A DNA stretch of 33,243 nucleotides from positions 1 to 33,243 of the forward strand of contig JALIDP010000007.1 of the NCBI GenBank assembly GCA_022865215.1, written 5' to 3'. The DNA is from Candidatus Nanohalarchaeota archaeon QJJ-7. GTDB lineage: Archaea; Nanohalarchaeota; Nanosalinia; Nanosalinales; Nanohalalkaliarchaeaceae. Position numbers and translations under genes: made by a program. Numbering within the stretch: the first letter of the stretch is position 1; the number at the start of each line of letters is the position of its first letter. The notes beneath the pieces are model-generated. The model did not search any database, was not told where the DNA came from, and saw only the letters and a list, made by a program, of their open reading frames with translations. Below, one piece after another: positions 24,009 through 32,140 of this stretch.

Positions 24009-24875
24009 TCACTCATAGGTGAAAGTCGCGGCAGCTTCTCCTCTGGGATTGACGAGGGTCGCGGTCTCACCATCGTTGTTCCAGACGTAGGAACTGTCCC
24101 AGCACCTCTCGTAATCAGGTTCTTCGGATTCTTCACATTCATCGAATTCCATCTCCTCGGGACTGTAGACGGTCATCGTCTCGTCGGGTTGTAGGGGGAT
24201 CGGTCCAAAACTGAAACTGTTATCGGACTCGTCAGAAATCTCCCAACCTGCAAGGTTCACTGTGCTTTCACCGCTGTTCCGGATCACAACTTCTTCCTTG
24301 GATTCGTTGACCCGGATAATCTCCAGGTCCGGGATCATCCCCAGATCAGCGGCTATGTTCTGAATCCGGGTGATCTTCTCTTTCATCCTTTCGCGTGCCC
24401 CTGTACATGAATCTTCCACCTTCTTCCGGTTCAGACCTGAGAACTCGGCCGTCTTCTCGCCTCCAGTTTTCACCGTTTCGAGAGTTCCTTCAGGAGTCTC
24501 ACAGGTTTCTGTGACAGTAGAAGGCGTGTTCTCAACAGTCAGGCTAACGCTCTCACCTGTGAAATTCCGGACCTCGCTTCCAGGCTCTCTGTTAATCTCC
24601 AGTAGCGATCTCGGAGATTCGAGCTCCGCAGAGAAGAGGTCCTGTTCGGAGTTGAAAGTGACTGTTCCGAAAGCGGTCTCAACGGTCTTCGACATCGAAT
24701 CCGACGATATTTCGGAAGAAACAGTTTTCGGTGTTTCCTGGAAAGAATCGTTCGACATCCCCGTGAGCTCTGCCCCTGCCGCAGCCACATCACCGGTTAT
24801 CGATACACCTGCAGCCGGTATAGAAATCAGGCCTGCGAGGATGGATCCTATGACCGCAATCGTTCCAATGTTCAT
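24009..24875 (-). CDS. Secreted lamin-tail-domain (LTD) protein, 288 aa
   Basis: An N-terminal hydrophobic segment (IAVIGSILAGLISIPAAGV, about 5-24) serves as signal peptide or anchor. The middle is Ser/Thr/Glu-rich with a helical stretch (RERMKEKITRIQNIAADLG). From about 178 to the end it matches the lamin-tail fold: LEIIRVNESKEEVVIRN, then NLAGWEISDES, IPLQPDETMTVYS, and CWDSSYVWNNDGETATLVNP, with Cys pairs that could form disulfides. Prokaryotic LTD proteins are usually extracellular and often appended to nucleases or surface proteins; none is fused here. GGTGA 6 nt before ATG 24875 sets the start. It is convergent with the carbamoyltransferase gene. Confidence 0.85.
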   Translation of the reverse strand: MNIGTIAVIGSILAGLISIPAAGVSITGDVAAAGAELTGMSNDSFQETPKTVSSEISSDSMSKTVETAFGTVTFNSEQDLFSAELESPRSLLEINREPGSEVRNFTGESVSLTVENTPSTVTETCETPEGTLETVKTGGEKTAEFSGLNRKKVEDSCTGARERMKEKITRIQNIAADLGMIPDLEIIRVNESKEEVVIRNSGESTVNLAGWEISDESDNSFSFGPIPLQPDETMTVYSPEEMEFDECEESEEPDYERCWDSSYVWNNDGETATLVNPRGEAAATFTYE

Positions 24876-24899
24876 TTTGTTTCACCAGTTCATCAATCA

Positions 24900-24924
24900 G
24901 ACCCTACTAATTTTAAACAGGGTC
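24900..24924 (-). promoter_or_regulatory. TATA box flanked by an inverted repeat
   Basis: On the minus strand GTTTAAAATT (24909-24918) is a TATA box predicting a start near 24886 for the LTD gene. Perfect 6-bp arms gaccct and agggtc flank it at 24900-24905 and 24919-24924, an arrangement suited to a dimeric repressor covering the TATA box. Regulation is inferred. Confidence 0.4.
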
Positions 24925-24985
24925 AAAATTCCATTTCCAGAGCTTCTGGACTTGATTTCTTAAAACAGGTTCTGTCGAAGTTATC

Positions 24986-27900
24986 TCATCTCGAGGCGGT
25001 TCTGGAACTGTCATCACTCAACCTATAGCGTTCAACCAGTTTGTTCTTCTCTCTTCTCAGGACCTGGTAAAGATGATGGGCCTCCTCCAGTCTCATACCG
25101 TTCCTTTCAGTTATCTTCTTATCCCCTTCTTCGACAATCAAACGGGTACTTCCATCCGGTTTCTCCGCCTCCATCACGGTATCCCCTCCGGATCTCTCTT
25201 CAGAAATCCTGAAATCTTCCGTTACCAGGCTTGATCGGGTTCCTTTCCTGCCCTGCCTGAAATCCAGTCTTCCCTGAGGGGTCTCCAGCCGCAAAATCTT
25301 TACACTTCCTTCCGAAACTTTCCTGAAACCGTCTTCTGTAGTCTGCATGACTTCGAAATCTTCCTGGCCCATAGATGTACCTGCGTTCACGTTCAGTTCT
25401 GCATCACCGGGTTTGAATGCCTTCATGAGGACTTCAAGATTTCTCGAGTTCCTTGGAGGCACCTCCAGTTCATACTTGTTCGGATGGAGGAAAACGGTCT
25501 GAACTCCTTCCGATCCGTTGATCAGGAGACTGAGATTCCTGCCTTCTACTTGCGGATTATCGATGGATATCACGGCCTCGAACCTCTCTCCTTCCCTGAC
25601 CTCCGGGGGAGTAGAAACGTTGATCGATATATTCCTCTCTTCTGGAGAAATCACGAACGTATCGGTCCTTGGACCGATAGTATGATTCCCGACAAAAAGG
25701 TAGGACTCGGCTTTGAATCTCCCTGTACGGTTTACCTGGAACCGCGTTCTAACAGTTTTCCTGCGACTATCCAGATCGAACTCTACCGTCTTCTCTAGGG
25801 AACCTTCCCGACCTCTTATCTGCACCAGGAGTTCTCCTCTCTCCGCACCAACGCTGTTCCAGATATCTGACTCTATCTCGACCGTCCTGTTATCCTGCAC
25901 CTCAGCATCTATATCCATCCCGGAGGGCGATCTGTAGCTGATCTGTGCCACAACCTCTTCCACCAGTTCTGCTGTATCGTTAGCAGGGTTGTACCTGAAC
26001 CCGGGCTGGATCAGGGATAGTTTCTTTCTCCCGTCTATCTGTTCTGAAACCCGGAGATCTCGTTTTTCAGACGGGAAAAATCCGGCAGTAATCTTCTTCT
26101 CCAGGACTCTCCCGCTATGAGATAATGGTTCTACCACAGGGACCGACACGTTCTCCACAATTCTTGTCCTGCTATCCACCTCGTAGTCCTGGATCTCTGC
26201 ATCTCCTGGGAGGGCGTGCTCCGAACTGAAAACAGGAACTATCGGCCGGAAACTCTTCATCATGTGGTCATCTGCCTCCATGTCTATACCTCTATCTCCA
26301 CCTCTATCTACTATCGAGAAATCGGTATCAAGTGTCAGAGTCAGGTTACAGACCCCGCCCCCGCATTCAACATCTTTCTCGAATTCCGGCGCCCTTATCT
26401 CCGGATCCTTCTCCATCTCGGGGTTCCCGTAAAGGCGGAACGAGCGGAGCATCTTCCCCTTCACGTTGTTCCTCGCCACCAGGTTGACGGGGTCCCAGGT
26501 CATGCTGTCCTCCGAGAAACCGTTCACCGCCACCTTCAGGCTCTCACCTACAGTATAACCCTGGTTGAAGAAACGTGTGTCTATCTCTGATGAGAATGGG
26601 GCATAGTTTACTGTGGAAGCTCCCAAGTAGGTGGCCGCCCCCTTTTCAAGGAAAGATTCCTTTATAGGGGCGTTCAGCTCTCCCGAGAGGTCGGAGTTGT
26701 CGAACACTACCCGTGCGGTGTTCTCCGGAACTCCTTCAGAACCTAGCGATTCTGAACCGTTATACCTCCCGGTCTTTACAGCCCCCAGGAAACTGGAGTA
26801 GTTGTTCGGCAGGGTCCAGGAGGAGCTGTTCCCGACCCCGGTATAGTACACCAGGTCATTCTTACTTATGCCTTCTTTCAGGTTCTCCTCGGTCAGTCTT
26901 GGATACCTCTCAGGCCAGAAAAACGCATATATAGCTTTTGCAGCCGCTCTCTGGACTCCTTCTTTCTGGAGAGTATCGACGAGACCCTTACCAATACCTT
27001 TCTCGACTGCATTCTCTGCTGCTCTTTCGGCTGCATCCTCCAGCTGTGAGACATCATCACCGGATAGCCTTTCGAGGGCACGTTCAGTATCGAGACCGGC
27101 AGTCGACCATTCGAACTCCAGGTACTGCTCCAGCCCTCTTTCCACGTAATTCAGGGCCTTTATGGCAAGGTATACGTGGGAGGCAGCCGTCCCCACACTG
27201 CTCCCGAGAACAGTTCCTATCTTCTCCCCGATCATCTCAGAGTCTCCCAGTACCCCTTCCAGCTTGACAGGGGTCAGATCTACCAGGAACTCTTCCGGGC
27301 TGGCCCTGTACTCCACCGCCCTGGAAACGTTGTGCCCCTGCTCCTCAAGGATCCTCCCGATCGACTTCCCGGAGAACATCCCCCCTCCGATATATGCAAG
27401 GATCACCGGCCAGTTCTGGTGGAGGTACTCGGATGCGACAAGGGCTTTCTTCCCGTCATAATACCTGCTCCTCAGGTACATCCTCGAGGCGAGTGAACGG
27501 TTGGTCGGGTAACGTCCTACCGCCGCATCCAGCCGCCCATCCTGGTCGAGATCGGCGTACGGGAGGTCGGAGGTGAAGCTATCTCCATCTCTGGGATCCT
27601 TAAGACTCCAGTTCCCTGATTCCACCGGGTCTTCCCTCTGAACCGGTGGGACTCCTATCAGGGATAGATACAGACCTTCCGTGTACTGTTCCCTTCCCTC
27701 GACATACATCCCGTGATCTGCCAGGAACTCGGATGCTTCCTCTATCTCTCCTCGGACCTGTTCAGGTTTCGGGTCTCCGGTCCCGACAACCTGGATGAGC
27801 GCCTCTTGCCCAGATGCCATGGAAGCTGCGACAGGAGCCACCTCCTCACTGGAAACGAAGACATGGTTTATCTCCCCACCATTCTCCGCCACAGACCTGA

Positions 27901-28942
27901 TATAGCTCTCCTTAAGGCCTTCAATAGATTTCTCCAGGGTCTTTCCCTCTCCTGTACAGGCTACAGAGCTTTGATTGTGTGACGCCGCCATGGCAGTATA
28001 AACATCTTCCTCCAGGTTCCCGGAGCACCGGGTCCTTCGGGTGGCGTTGACGAGCTCAGGCAGGTATCTTCTTTCCACCTCCGGGTAGATAGTCCGGTTA
28101 TCCCCGATCTCGTAGACGACCCTGTTACCTGCTATCTCCTCATCTATGTCCTGGTCTCCGTAGACAACTTCGGCGCCGGTCGAGACCGCAGCAAGTGTCT
28201 CTTTCCTGCTGTCCGATATTAGAGTGAGGTTCGTGGGGGAAACTGTCCTGTTTATACTCGGACCCGGATCTGCAACTTCTGAATATACGCTGGCTTCAAG
28301 TACGGAGACATCCACCGGTATGAAACCTGCTTTCCAGTAGAACGCGGCGGTGCTCTCAGAGGTATCGAAATCATGGAAGGCGGTGAGAATTTCTCTTCCG
28401 TTCCATCGGAAGTTCAGGTGCTCGTGAGTACTGTTGTAGCGCTCGATCTCCAGATCGAATTCATGTATACCGTTCTTTATCAGGTTTCCCTGGTCTTCAA
28501 TGACCCCTTCAGCTATCTTTACGTCCGAATCTTCTACTCTCTTGAAGAGAGCGAAACCCCGGTCCTCATGTGTCATCAGGTAGTAACCGTTGCTAAAACC
28601 CTTCCAGAAAGGATTTTCCCCACTTCTTCTGTCGCCGTAGACTGTTGCACCATCTGCGAAGAACACTATAGCTCCTTTCCCATCGTGCCTCTCCATCTTT
28701 ATTCTCTCCTGGATACGTAGAGGGATTCCAGAGACCTCCTCTTCGAGGATAACGCTACCTGCTTTATAGGTTCCTCCACGGAGCAGGTGGGCTTCCCCGC
28801 CTGAGAAACCAGCCCGACCTGTAGCTGTCCATCTATCTGGGTCTACCTCTTTGGAAGGGTCTAGAGGATAGTTCTTCCCTGCTACATGGACTGAAAGGAG
28901 CAGCACCAGGGTGATAACCAACAATACTTTGAGAAGCTTCAT
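24986..28942 (-). CDS. Secreted lectin-like/degenerate C25 (gingipain-like) protein, 1,318 aa
   Basis: A signal peptide (LLKVLLVITLVLLLSVHVAG) is followed by a concanavalin/LamG-like jelly roll (about 30-210). Then a gingipain/C25-type region: DLPYADLDQDGRLDAAVGRYP (about 458), DLVYYTGVGNSSSW (about 697), GAATYLGASTVNYAP (about 768), NQGYTVGESLKVA and LYGNPEM. The GHG of active C25 enzymes reads GVG and the nucleophile region reads FDNSDLSG, so both catalytic residues appear lost. A CARDB/NEW3-like domain lies near 1105-1190; the charged C-terminus has no anchor. I chose ATG 28942 over GTG 28948 from the TATA box at 28968-28978. A binding or scaffold role outside the cell is likely. Confidence 0.85.
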   Translation of the reverse strand: MKLLKVLLVITLVLLLSVHVAGKNYPLDPSKEVDPDRWTATGRAGFSGGEAHLLRGGTYKAGSVILEEEVSGIPLRIQERIKMERHDGKGAIVFFADGATVYGDRRSGENPFWKGFSNGYYLMTHEDRGFALFKRVEDSDVKIAEGVIEDQGNLIKNGIHEFDLEIERYNSTHEHLNFRWNGREILTAFHDFDTSESTAAFYWKAGFIPVDVSVLEASVYSEVADPGPSINRTVSPTNLTLISDSRKETLAAVSTGAEVVYGDQDIDEEIAGNRVVYEIGDNRTIYPEVERRYLPELVNATRRTRCSGNLEEDVYTAMAASHNQSSVACTGEGKTLEKSIEGLKESYIRSVAENGGEINHVFVSSEEVAPVAASMASGQEALIQVVGTGDPKPEQVRGEIEEASEFLADHGMYVEGREQYTEGLYLSLIGVPPVQREDPVESGNWSLKDPRDGDSFTSDLPYADLDQDGRLDAAVGRYPTNRSLASRMYLRSRYYDGKKALVASEYLHQNWPVILAYIGGGMFSGKSIGRILEEQGHNVSRAVEYRASPEEFLVDLTPVKLEGVLGDSEMIGEKIGTVLGSSVGTAASHVYLAIKALNYVERGLEQYLEFEWSTAGLDTERALERLSGDDVSQLEDAAERAAENAVEKGIGKGLVDTLQKEGVQRAAAKAIYAFFWPERYPRLTEENLKEGISKNDLVYYTGVGNSSSWTLPNNYSSFLGAVKTGRYNGSESLGSEGVPENTARVVFDNSDLSGELNAPIKESFLEKGAATYLGASTVNYAPFSSEIDTRFFNQGYTVGESLKVAVNGFSEDSMTWDPVNLVARNNVKGKMLRSFRLYGNPEMEKDPEIRAPEFEKDVECGGGVCNLTLTLDTDFSIVDRGGDRGIDMEADDHMMKSFRPIVPVFSSEHALPGDAEIQDYEVDSRTRIVENVSVPVVEPLSHSGRVLEKKITAGFFPSEKRDLRVSEQIDGRKKLSLIQPGFRYNPANDTAELVEEVVAQISYRSPSGMDIDAEVQDNRTVEIESDIWNSVGAERGELLVQIRGREGSLEKTVEFDLDSRRKTVRTRFQVNRTGRFKAESYLFVGNHTIGPRTDTFVISPEERNISINVSTPPEVREGERFEAVISIDNPQVEGRNLSLLINGSEGVQTVFLHPNKYELEVPPRNSRNLEVLMKAFKPGDAELNVNAGTSMGQEDFEVMQTTEDGFRKVSEGSVKILRLETPQGRLDFRQGRKGTRSSLVTEDFRISEERSGGDTVMEAEKPDGSTRLIVEEGDKKITERNGMRLEEAHHLYQVLRREKNKLVERYRLSDDSSRTASR

Positions 28943-28967
28943 GCCCACAAGCCTCGAACCCGGGAAC

Positions 28968-28978
28968 TATAAATAATG
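28968..28978 (-). promoter_or_regulatory. TATA box for the C25-like gene
   Basis: Minus strand reads ATTATTTATAG. Transcription is predicted near 28946, making ATG 28942 nearly leaderless and leaving GTG 28948 outside the mRNA. Confidence 0.55.
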
Positions 28979-29051
28979 GTCAAAATCAAGTAGAGAGGCG
29001 TCTATAGAACTATTAACGGCCCTTTTAGGAAATCGAAACCGGTAAAGAATT

Positions 29052-29115
29052 AGATATATATCTGTACCTGTTCTGGTCCTCCAACAGGGTCTGCCGGCCG
29101 CGGAATCGGGCAGAC
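29052..29115. other. Palindrome and two hairpins ahead of the sulfatase promoter
   Basis: agatatatatct (29052-29063) is a perfect 12-bp palindrome that could also act as a TATA box. cctgtt/aacagg (29067-29088) and gtctgcc/ggcagac (29089-29115) can fold into adjacent hairpins, the second reaching the sulfatase TATA box. They may be operators or part of a small transcript; nothing decides between these. Confidence 0.3.
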
Positions 29116-29121
29116 TTAAAA
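29114..29121 (+). promoter_or_regulatory. TATA box for the sulfatase-family gene
   Basis: acttaaaa, centred near 29118, lies 26 nt before ATG 29144, giving a leaderless mRNA. Confidence 0.55.
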
Positions 29122-29143
29122 GCTCGGAAACCAGTTCCATCCT

Positions 29144-30319
29144 ATGACCAAGGCTGTACTGATAACAGTAGATGCTCTGCGTAAAGATGTAACGTATTCG
29201 GACCGAGTTGATACTCCTAACATCGACCGGTTGATGTCGAAAGGCCAGGTTTTCGACAAGGCATACGCGAACGGTTCAACCACTCCTTCCGCCTTTCCCG
29301 CTATCCTGGCCTCATCAAAGTCTAACGACGGGATTGGTTGCCCGGATACGAGAACAGTGGCAGAAGCCTTCAGTAACGAGGGTTTCGAGACCATCGCCAT
29401 CTCCACGAACCCGAACTCGGGGCCTTACAACGGTTACGGCCGCGGTTTCGATCATTTCGAGGACTTCGTGAAGTCTGGGGCGGAAAAAGAGGAAAAGTCG
29501 TTCCTCTTCAAGATCGGGAGGAGAATCGTGCATTCCAGCGACACGCTCTACTCTTTCGTCCGGAAGAACAGGTCGAAGCTGGATCTACCTTACGAACGTG
29601 CGGAGGCGCTCAACGAAGAGCTTTTCTCAAGACTGGAAGAGGGAGAGGATCAGTTCTTCTTCGTGCACTATATGGAGACCCACAATCCCTATCTTCCGCC
29701 TGAAGGGTACGTTGATACGGAAAGTGAGGCGTGGAAAGATCGTTTCGATCTCAACGAGGAAGTTAGGTACGAGGAGCCTAGAGAGGAATTGAACGATAAG
29801 ATATGGGAGTTATACAAGGGAGAACTTAGATACCTTGACGAACAGATCGGGGAACTCCTGGACAGGATCGAGTCTCTGGACGAGGAGGTTATAATGATCT
29901 TCACCGCAGACCACGGGGAACAGTTCGGTGAGTTCGGGAGCTACTTTCACCCTGGAAATCTTCGGAACATCCAGATCAACATCCCTTTAATCCTCTACGG
30001 TGTCAAGGCTGAAGGAGAGCTGTTCAGCCACCTGGATATAGGTCCCACCCTCCTCGGAGCTCTGGGGAAAGGTACAGAAGGTTTCGATGGCATGGACCTC
30101 ACAGAGGAGGAGCGGCACGCAGTCACTGTTAACCTAGAAGGAGAGCGGTGCGTCGTAACCCCGGACTGGAAGCTCCTCGATACGGAGGAAGAACGGTGCC
30201 TTTTCGATATCGATGATTATCTCGAAAAGGGAAACCTGGCGGAGGAGAGGAAAGAAGTGGTGGAAGAGCTTGAACCTATGTTAGAAACGGTTCCGGCTGT
30301 GCAAGGTATCGAGATCTGA
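29144..30319 (+). CDS. Sulfatase/alkaline phosphatase-superfamily enzyme, 391 aa
   Basis: The protein starts straight into the fold (VLITVDALRKD, metal ligand D10), has the nucleophile region NGSTTPSAFPAIL (Thr 46 or 47; no Cys or Ser for formylglycine), HYMETHNPYLPP, and FTADHGEQFGEFG with ligands D256 and H257. It has no signal peptide or membrane segment, so it acts in the cytoplasm. A Thr nucleophile points to phosphotransfer or phosphodiester/phosphate hydrolysis, as in phosphoglycerol transferases, rather than true sulfatase action. Glycosyltransferase genes downstream suggest a role in decorating surface glycans or glycolipids, which is inference. Confidence 0.85.
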   Translation: MTKAVLITVDALRKDVTYSDRVDTPNIDRLMSKGQVFDKAYANGSTTPSAFPAILASSKSNDGIGCPDTRTVAEAFSNEGFETIAISTNPNSGPYNGYGRGFDHFEDFVKSGAEKEEKSFLFKIGRRIVHSSDTLYSFVRKNRSKLDLPYERAEALNEELFSRLEEGEDQFFFVHYMETHNPYLPPEGYVDTESEAWKDRFDLNEEVRYEEPREELNDKIWELYKGELRYLDEQIGELLDRIESLDEEVIMIFTADHGEQFGEFGSYFHPGNLRNIQINIPLILYGVKAEGELFSHLDIGPTLLGALGKGTEGFDGMDLTEEERHAVTVNLEGERCVVTPDWKLLDTEEERCLFDIDDYLEKGNLAEERKEVVEELEPMLETVPAVQGIEI

Positions 30320-30337
30320 AAACTCTCGTCTCTAAAT

Positions 30338-30577
30338 CTATGCCTTCAACTGCTTCTCCACTACGTTACCCAGATCTATCCCGTCTCTGGACTCGTTCCT
30401 TTCGATGAAGTCTATAATCGTGTAACCTACTTTCTCCCCTGTTTCTCTTTCTTTATCCACAAGAACGCCGTCCGAGACCTCCTCCGAGACCATGTCTTCT
30501 ACAGATTCAGGACTCCTTAAATAAACGTAAAGTACGTCTCCTTTCTCATCGTACTGTATCCTGTCTATCGTCTCCAA
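30338..30577 (-). CDS. DUF2283 protein, candidate antitoxin, 79 aa
   Basis: The pattern RIQYDEKGDVLYVYL, then DGVLVDKE and VGYTIIDF, is the DUF2283 signature, a small beta-rich fold. The start is an unusual TTG at 30577, inside the 3' end of the upstream gene; GGTGA at 30584-30588, 6 nt before it, supports this choice. The 13-bp overlap with the DUF4258-like gene means the two are translationally coupled. Genes of these two families are often found next to each other, which is why I suggest an antitoxin role; there is no direct proof in the sequence. Confidence 0.85.
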   Translation of the reverse strand: METIDRIQYDEKGDVLYVYLRSPESVEDMVSEEVSDGVLVDKERETGEKVGYTIIDFIERNESRDGIDLGNVVEKQLKA

Positions 30578-30855
30578 ACTATCTCACCTTCTTTTACATC
30601 ATCAGTTTGGTATGCCGTTTTTATAAACCCCTTTCGCTCGTTAACCACCACAGCTAGGAGTTTTTCCCTGTATTCCTTGAAATAGAGGTTGGACTCGTCA
30701 TCTGTCTGGCTCTCTACTATGACATTAGGGTCTCTTAAAACCTCTATGATGAACTCTGGATCCCTTGGAACCCTGTGTTTCAGTATGTGGTTCCATCTCT
30801 CAGCTGTGAGGACTATATCGTTTCCCTGTCTGTCCTCGACCCGGAATAACTCCAT
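30565..30855 (-). CDS. DUF4258/PBECR-like small nuclease-fold protein, candidate toxin, 96 aa
   Basis: Features: DRQGNDIVLTAERWNHILKHR near the N-terminus (Arg and His in a helix), then EVLRDPNVIVES, YFKEYREKLLAVVVNE, and FIKTAYQTDDVKEGEIVWRR at the end. This order matches small BECR-fold (RelE/barnase-like) phage- and toxin-type nucleases, near DUF4258. If active it would cut RNA. The gene is leaderless behind a TATA box at 30878-30886 and is followed by the overlapping DUF2283 gene. The toxin-first order with overlap is common in RelE/HigB-like systems. The pair is inserted on the opposite strand within a glycan locus, hinting at mobility. Confidence 0.75.
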   Translation of the reverse strand: MELFRVEDRQGNDIVLTAERWNHILKHRVPRDPEFIIEVLRDPNVIVESQTDDESNLYFKEYREKLLAVVVNERKGFIKTAYQTDDVKEGEIVWRR

Positions 30856-30877
30856 CCCTGAGAAGACTCCAAGAAAT

Positions 30878-30886
30878 GATTTAAAC
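30878..30886 (-). promoter_or_regulatory. TATA box for the candidate toxin-antitoxin pair
   Basis: Minus strand reads TTTAAATCA (part of GGTTTAAATC), centred 26-27 nt before ATG 30855, predicting a leaderless transcript. Confidence 0.5.
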
Positions 30887-30943
30887 CACCATCAAATTTC
30901 CATTGAAGGCAACTTTTGGAACTATTTCGAGTTTCAACTCCAG

Positions 30944-30951
30944 ATTTTATC
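30944..30951 (+). promoter_or_regulatory. TATA-like box upstream of the glycosyltransferase cluster
   Basis: attttatc predicts a start near 30973 and a leader of about 60 nt before the GT4 start, which would include the short frame at 30999-31037. Confidence 0.35.
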
Positions 30952-30998
30952 ACCTGCAGGGTCAACTCACAAAAAGGCTTCGAGCGAAGGAAGGTTAC

Positions 30999-31037
30999 AT
31001 GAAGAACACAGTCAGGCCTGTGGGTGTCGGCGCATGA
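30999..31037 (+). CDS. 12-codon leader frame overlapping the GT4 start
   Basis: ATG 30999, preceded at 5-nt spacing by GGAAGG (30989-30994), opens MKNTVRPVGVGA and ends with TGA 31035-31037, which overlaps the GT4 start codon (31034-31036) as ATGA. The GT4 ATG itself has no good SD, so ribosomes finishing this frame could restart there. The frame is open further upstream but without a convincing start. It could be chance; conservation in relatives would decide. Confidence 0.35.
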   Translation: MKNTVRPVGVGA

Positions 31038-32140
31038 ACCTCGCTCTCTACCATCCCTGGCTGAAGAGTAAAGGCGGAGCGGAGAAAGTCCTTTTAGAGA
31101 TTATGAAGCGTTCAGAGCACGATGTTACACTGTTCACTCTCTATCATGACCCGGAGGAGACGTTCGACGCGTTCCAGGAGTTCGATATCGAGGTTGTAGG
31201 CGATAACAATGAGCCGAAAGGATTCGTGGACAAGGTCTGGAGGTTCGGGTTCGGGACCTTGTTCACGAAGCTCCCTCTGGAAGACTATGATTCTCTCCTT
31301 GTCTCGGAAGCGGGTCTGGGGTCGCTCATCACTTTGCGGAACCACTCTCTTCCTGTCCACTGCTACTGCCATACACCTTTAAGAGCTGCTCTTCCCGGCT
31401 TCCATTCGGTCTACAGGAAGGAGCTGAAGTGGTACCTGAGACCGTTATTCGATATCGGGACACTGGTATACGACCTCCTGGAGAAGCGGGCGTGGAAGAA
31501 GTTCGATTCAGTCATGGCGAACAGTGAATTGACGAAGGAGAGGATCAAGCAGAAGGGGCTCTACGACGAGGAGATAGAAGTTGTGAATCCCGGGGTCGAT
31601 ACTGATGAGTTCGAGGAAGGTGAAAATAACTCTTACTTCCTCTACCCTTCGAGATTCAGACGTTACAAGAGGCAGGACCTCGCGATAGAAGCGTTCCGCG
31701 AGGCCGATATAGAAGGTTTCGAACTCGTGCTCGCGGGTTCAGCTCAGGAGGAAGATTATATACAGGAACTGGAAGAGGCCGCGGGAGAGAACGTAGAGGT
31801 CAGGACAGACGTTCCTGAGGAGGAGTGGCGGGAGCTGTACGAGAACGCCTATTCGGTACTGTTCCTCGCGGAGCAGGAGGACTGGGGTATAGCCCCTCTC
31901 GAGGCGATGGCCGCGGGCAAACCGGTGATAGCAGTGAAGGGTGGCGGTTACGAGGAGGTGGTGGAGCACGGGGAGACAGGAGTCCTGGTCGACCCGGAGA
32001 CGGAGATAATCGCAGCGGCTATGGAAGAACTGGCTGAAGACGAGAAGGCGGTGGACATGCTAGGGAGGCACGGGAAGCAGGTTGTGCAGGCGTACAGCTG
32101 GGAGAACTTCATCGAGAGGTTCGATGGGGTGGTGGGATGA
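31034..32140 (+). CDS. GT4 family glycosyltransferase, 368 aa
   Basis: This is a GT-B retaining glycosyltransferase that would transfer a sugar from a nucleotide donor to a lipid-linked or growing glycan. The N-terminal domain opens MNLALYHPWLKSKGGAEKVL, with the GGAE loop; the C-terminal domain shows LYPSRFRRYKRQDLAIEAF, then AEQEDWGIAPLEAMAAGKPV with the E-x7-E pair E282/E290. I chose ATG 31034 because homologues start there; an open stretch of 115 codons upstream has no coding character. It may be coupled to the short upstream frame and overlaps the GT2 gene by ATGA. Donor and acceptor are unknown. Confidence 0.9.
   Translation: MNLALYHPWLKSKGGAEKVLLEIMKRSEHDVTLFTLYHDPEETFDAFQEFDIEVVGDNNEPKGFVDKVWRFGFGTLFTKLPLEDYDSLLVSEAGLGSLITLRNHSLPVHCYCHTPLRAALPGFHSVYRKELKWYLRPLFDIGTLVYDLLEKRAWKKFDSVMANSELTKERIKQKGLYDEEIEVVNPGVDTDEFEEGENNSYFLYPSRFRRYKRQDLAIEAFREADIEGFELVLAGSAQEEDYIQELEEAAGENVEVRTDVPEEEWRELYENAYSVLFLAEQEDWGIAPLEAMAAGKPVIAVKGGGYEEVVEHGETGVLVDPETEIIAAAMEELAEDEKAVDMLGRHGKQVVQAYSWENFIERFDGVVG

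Noticed and set aside
30689-31033. 115-codon N-terminal extension of the GT4 enzyme
   Set aside because: Lies opposite the candidate toxin gene and its promoter, with no family similarity; the GT4 fold starts at 31034.
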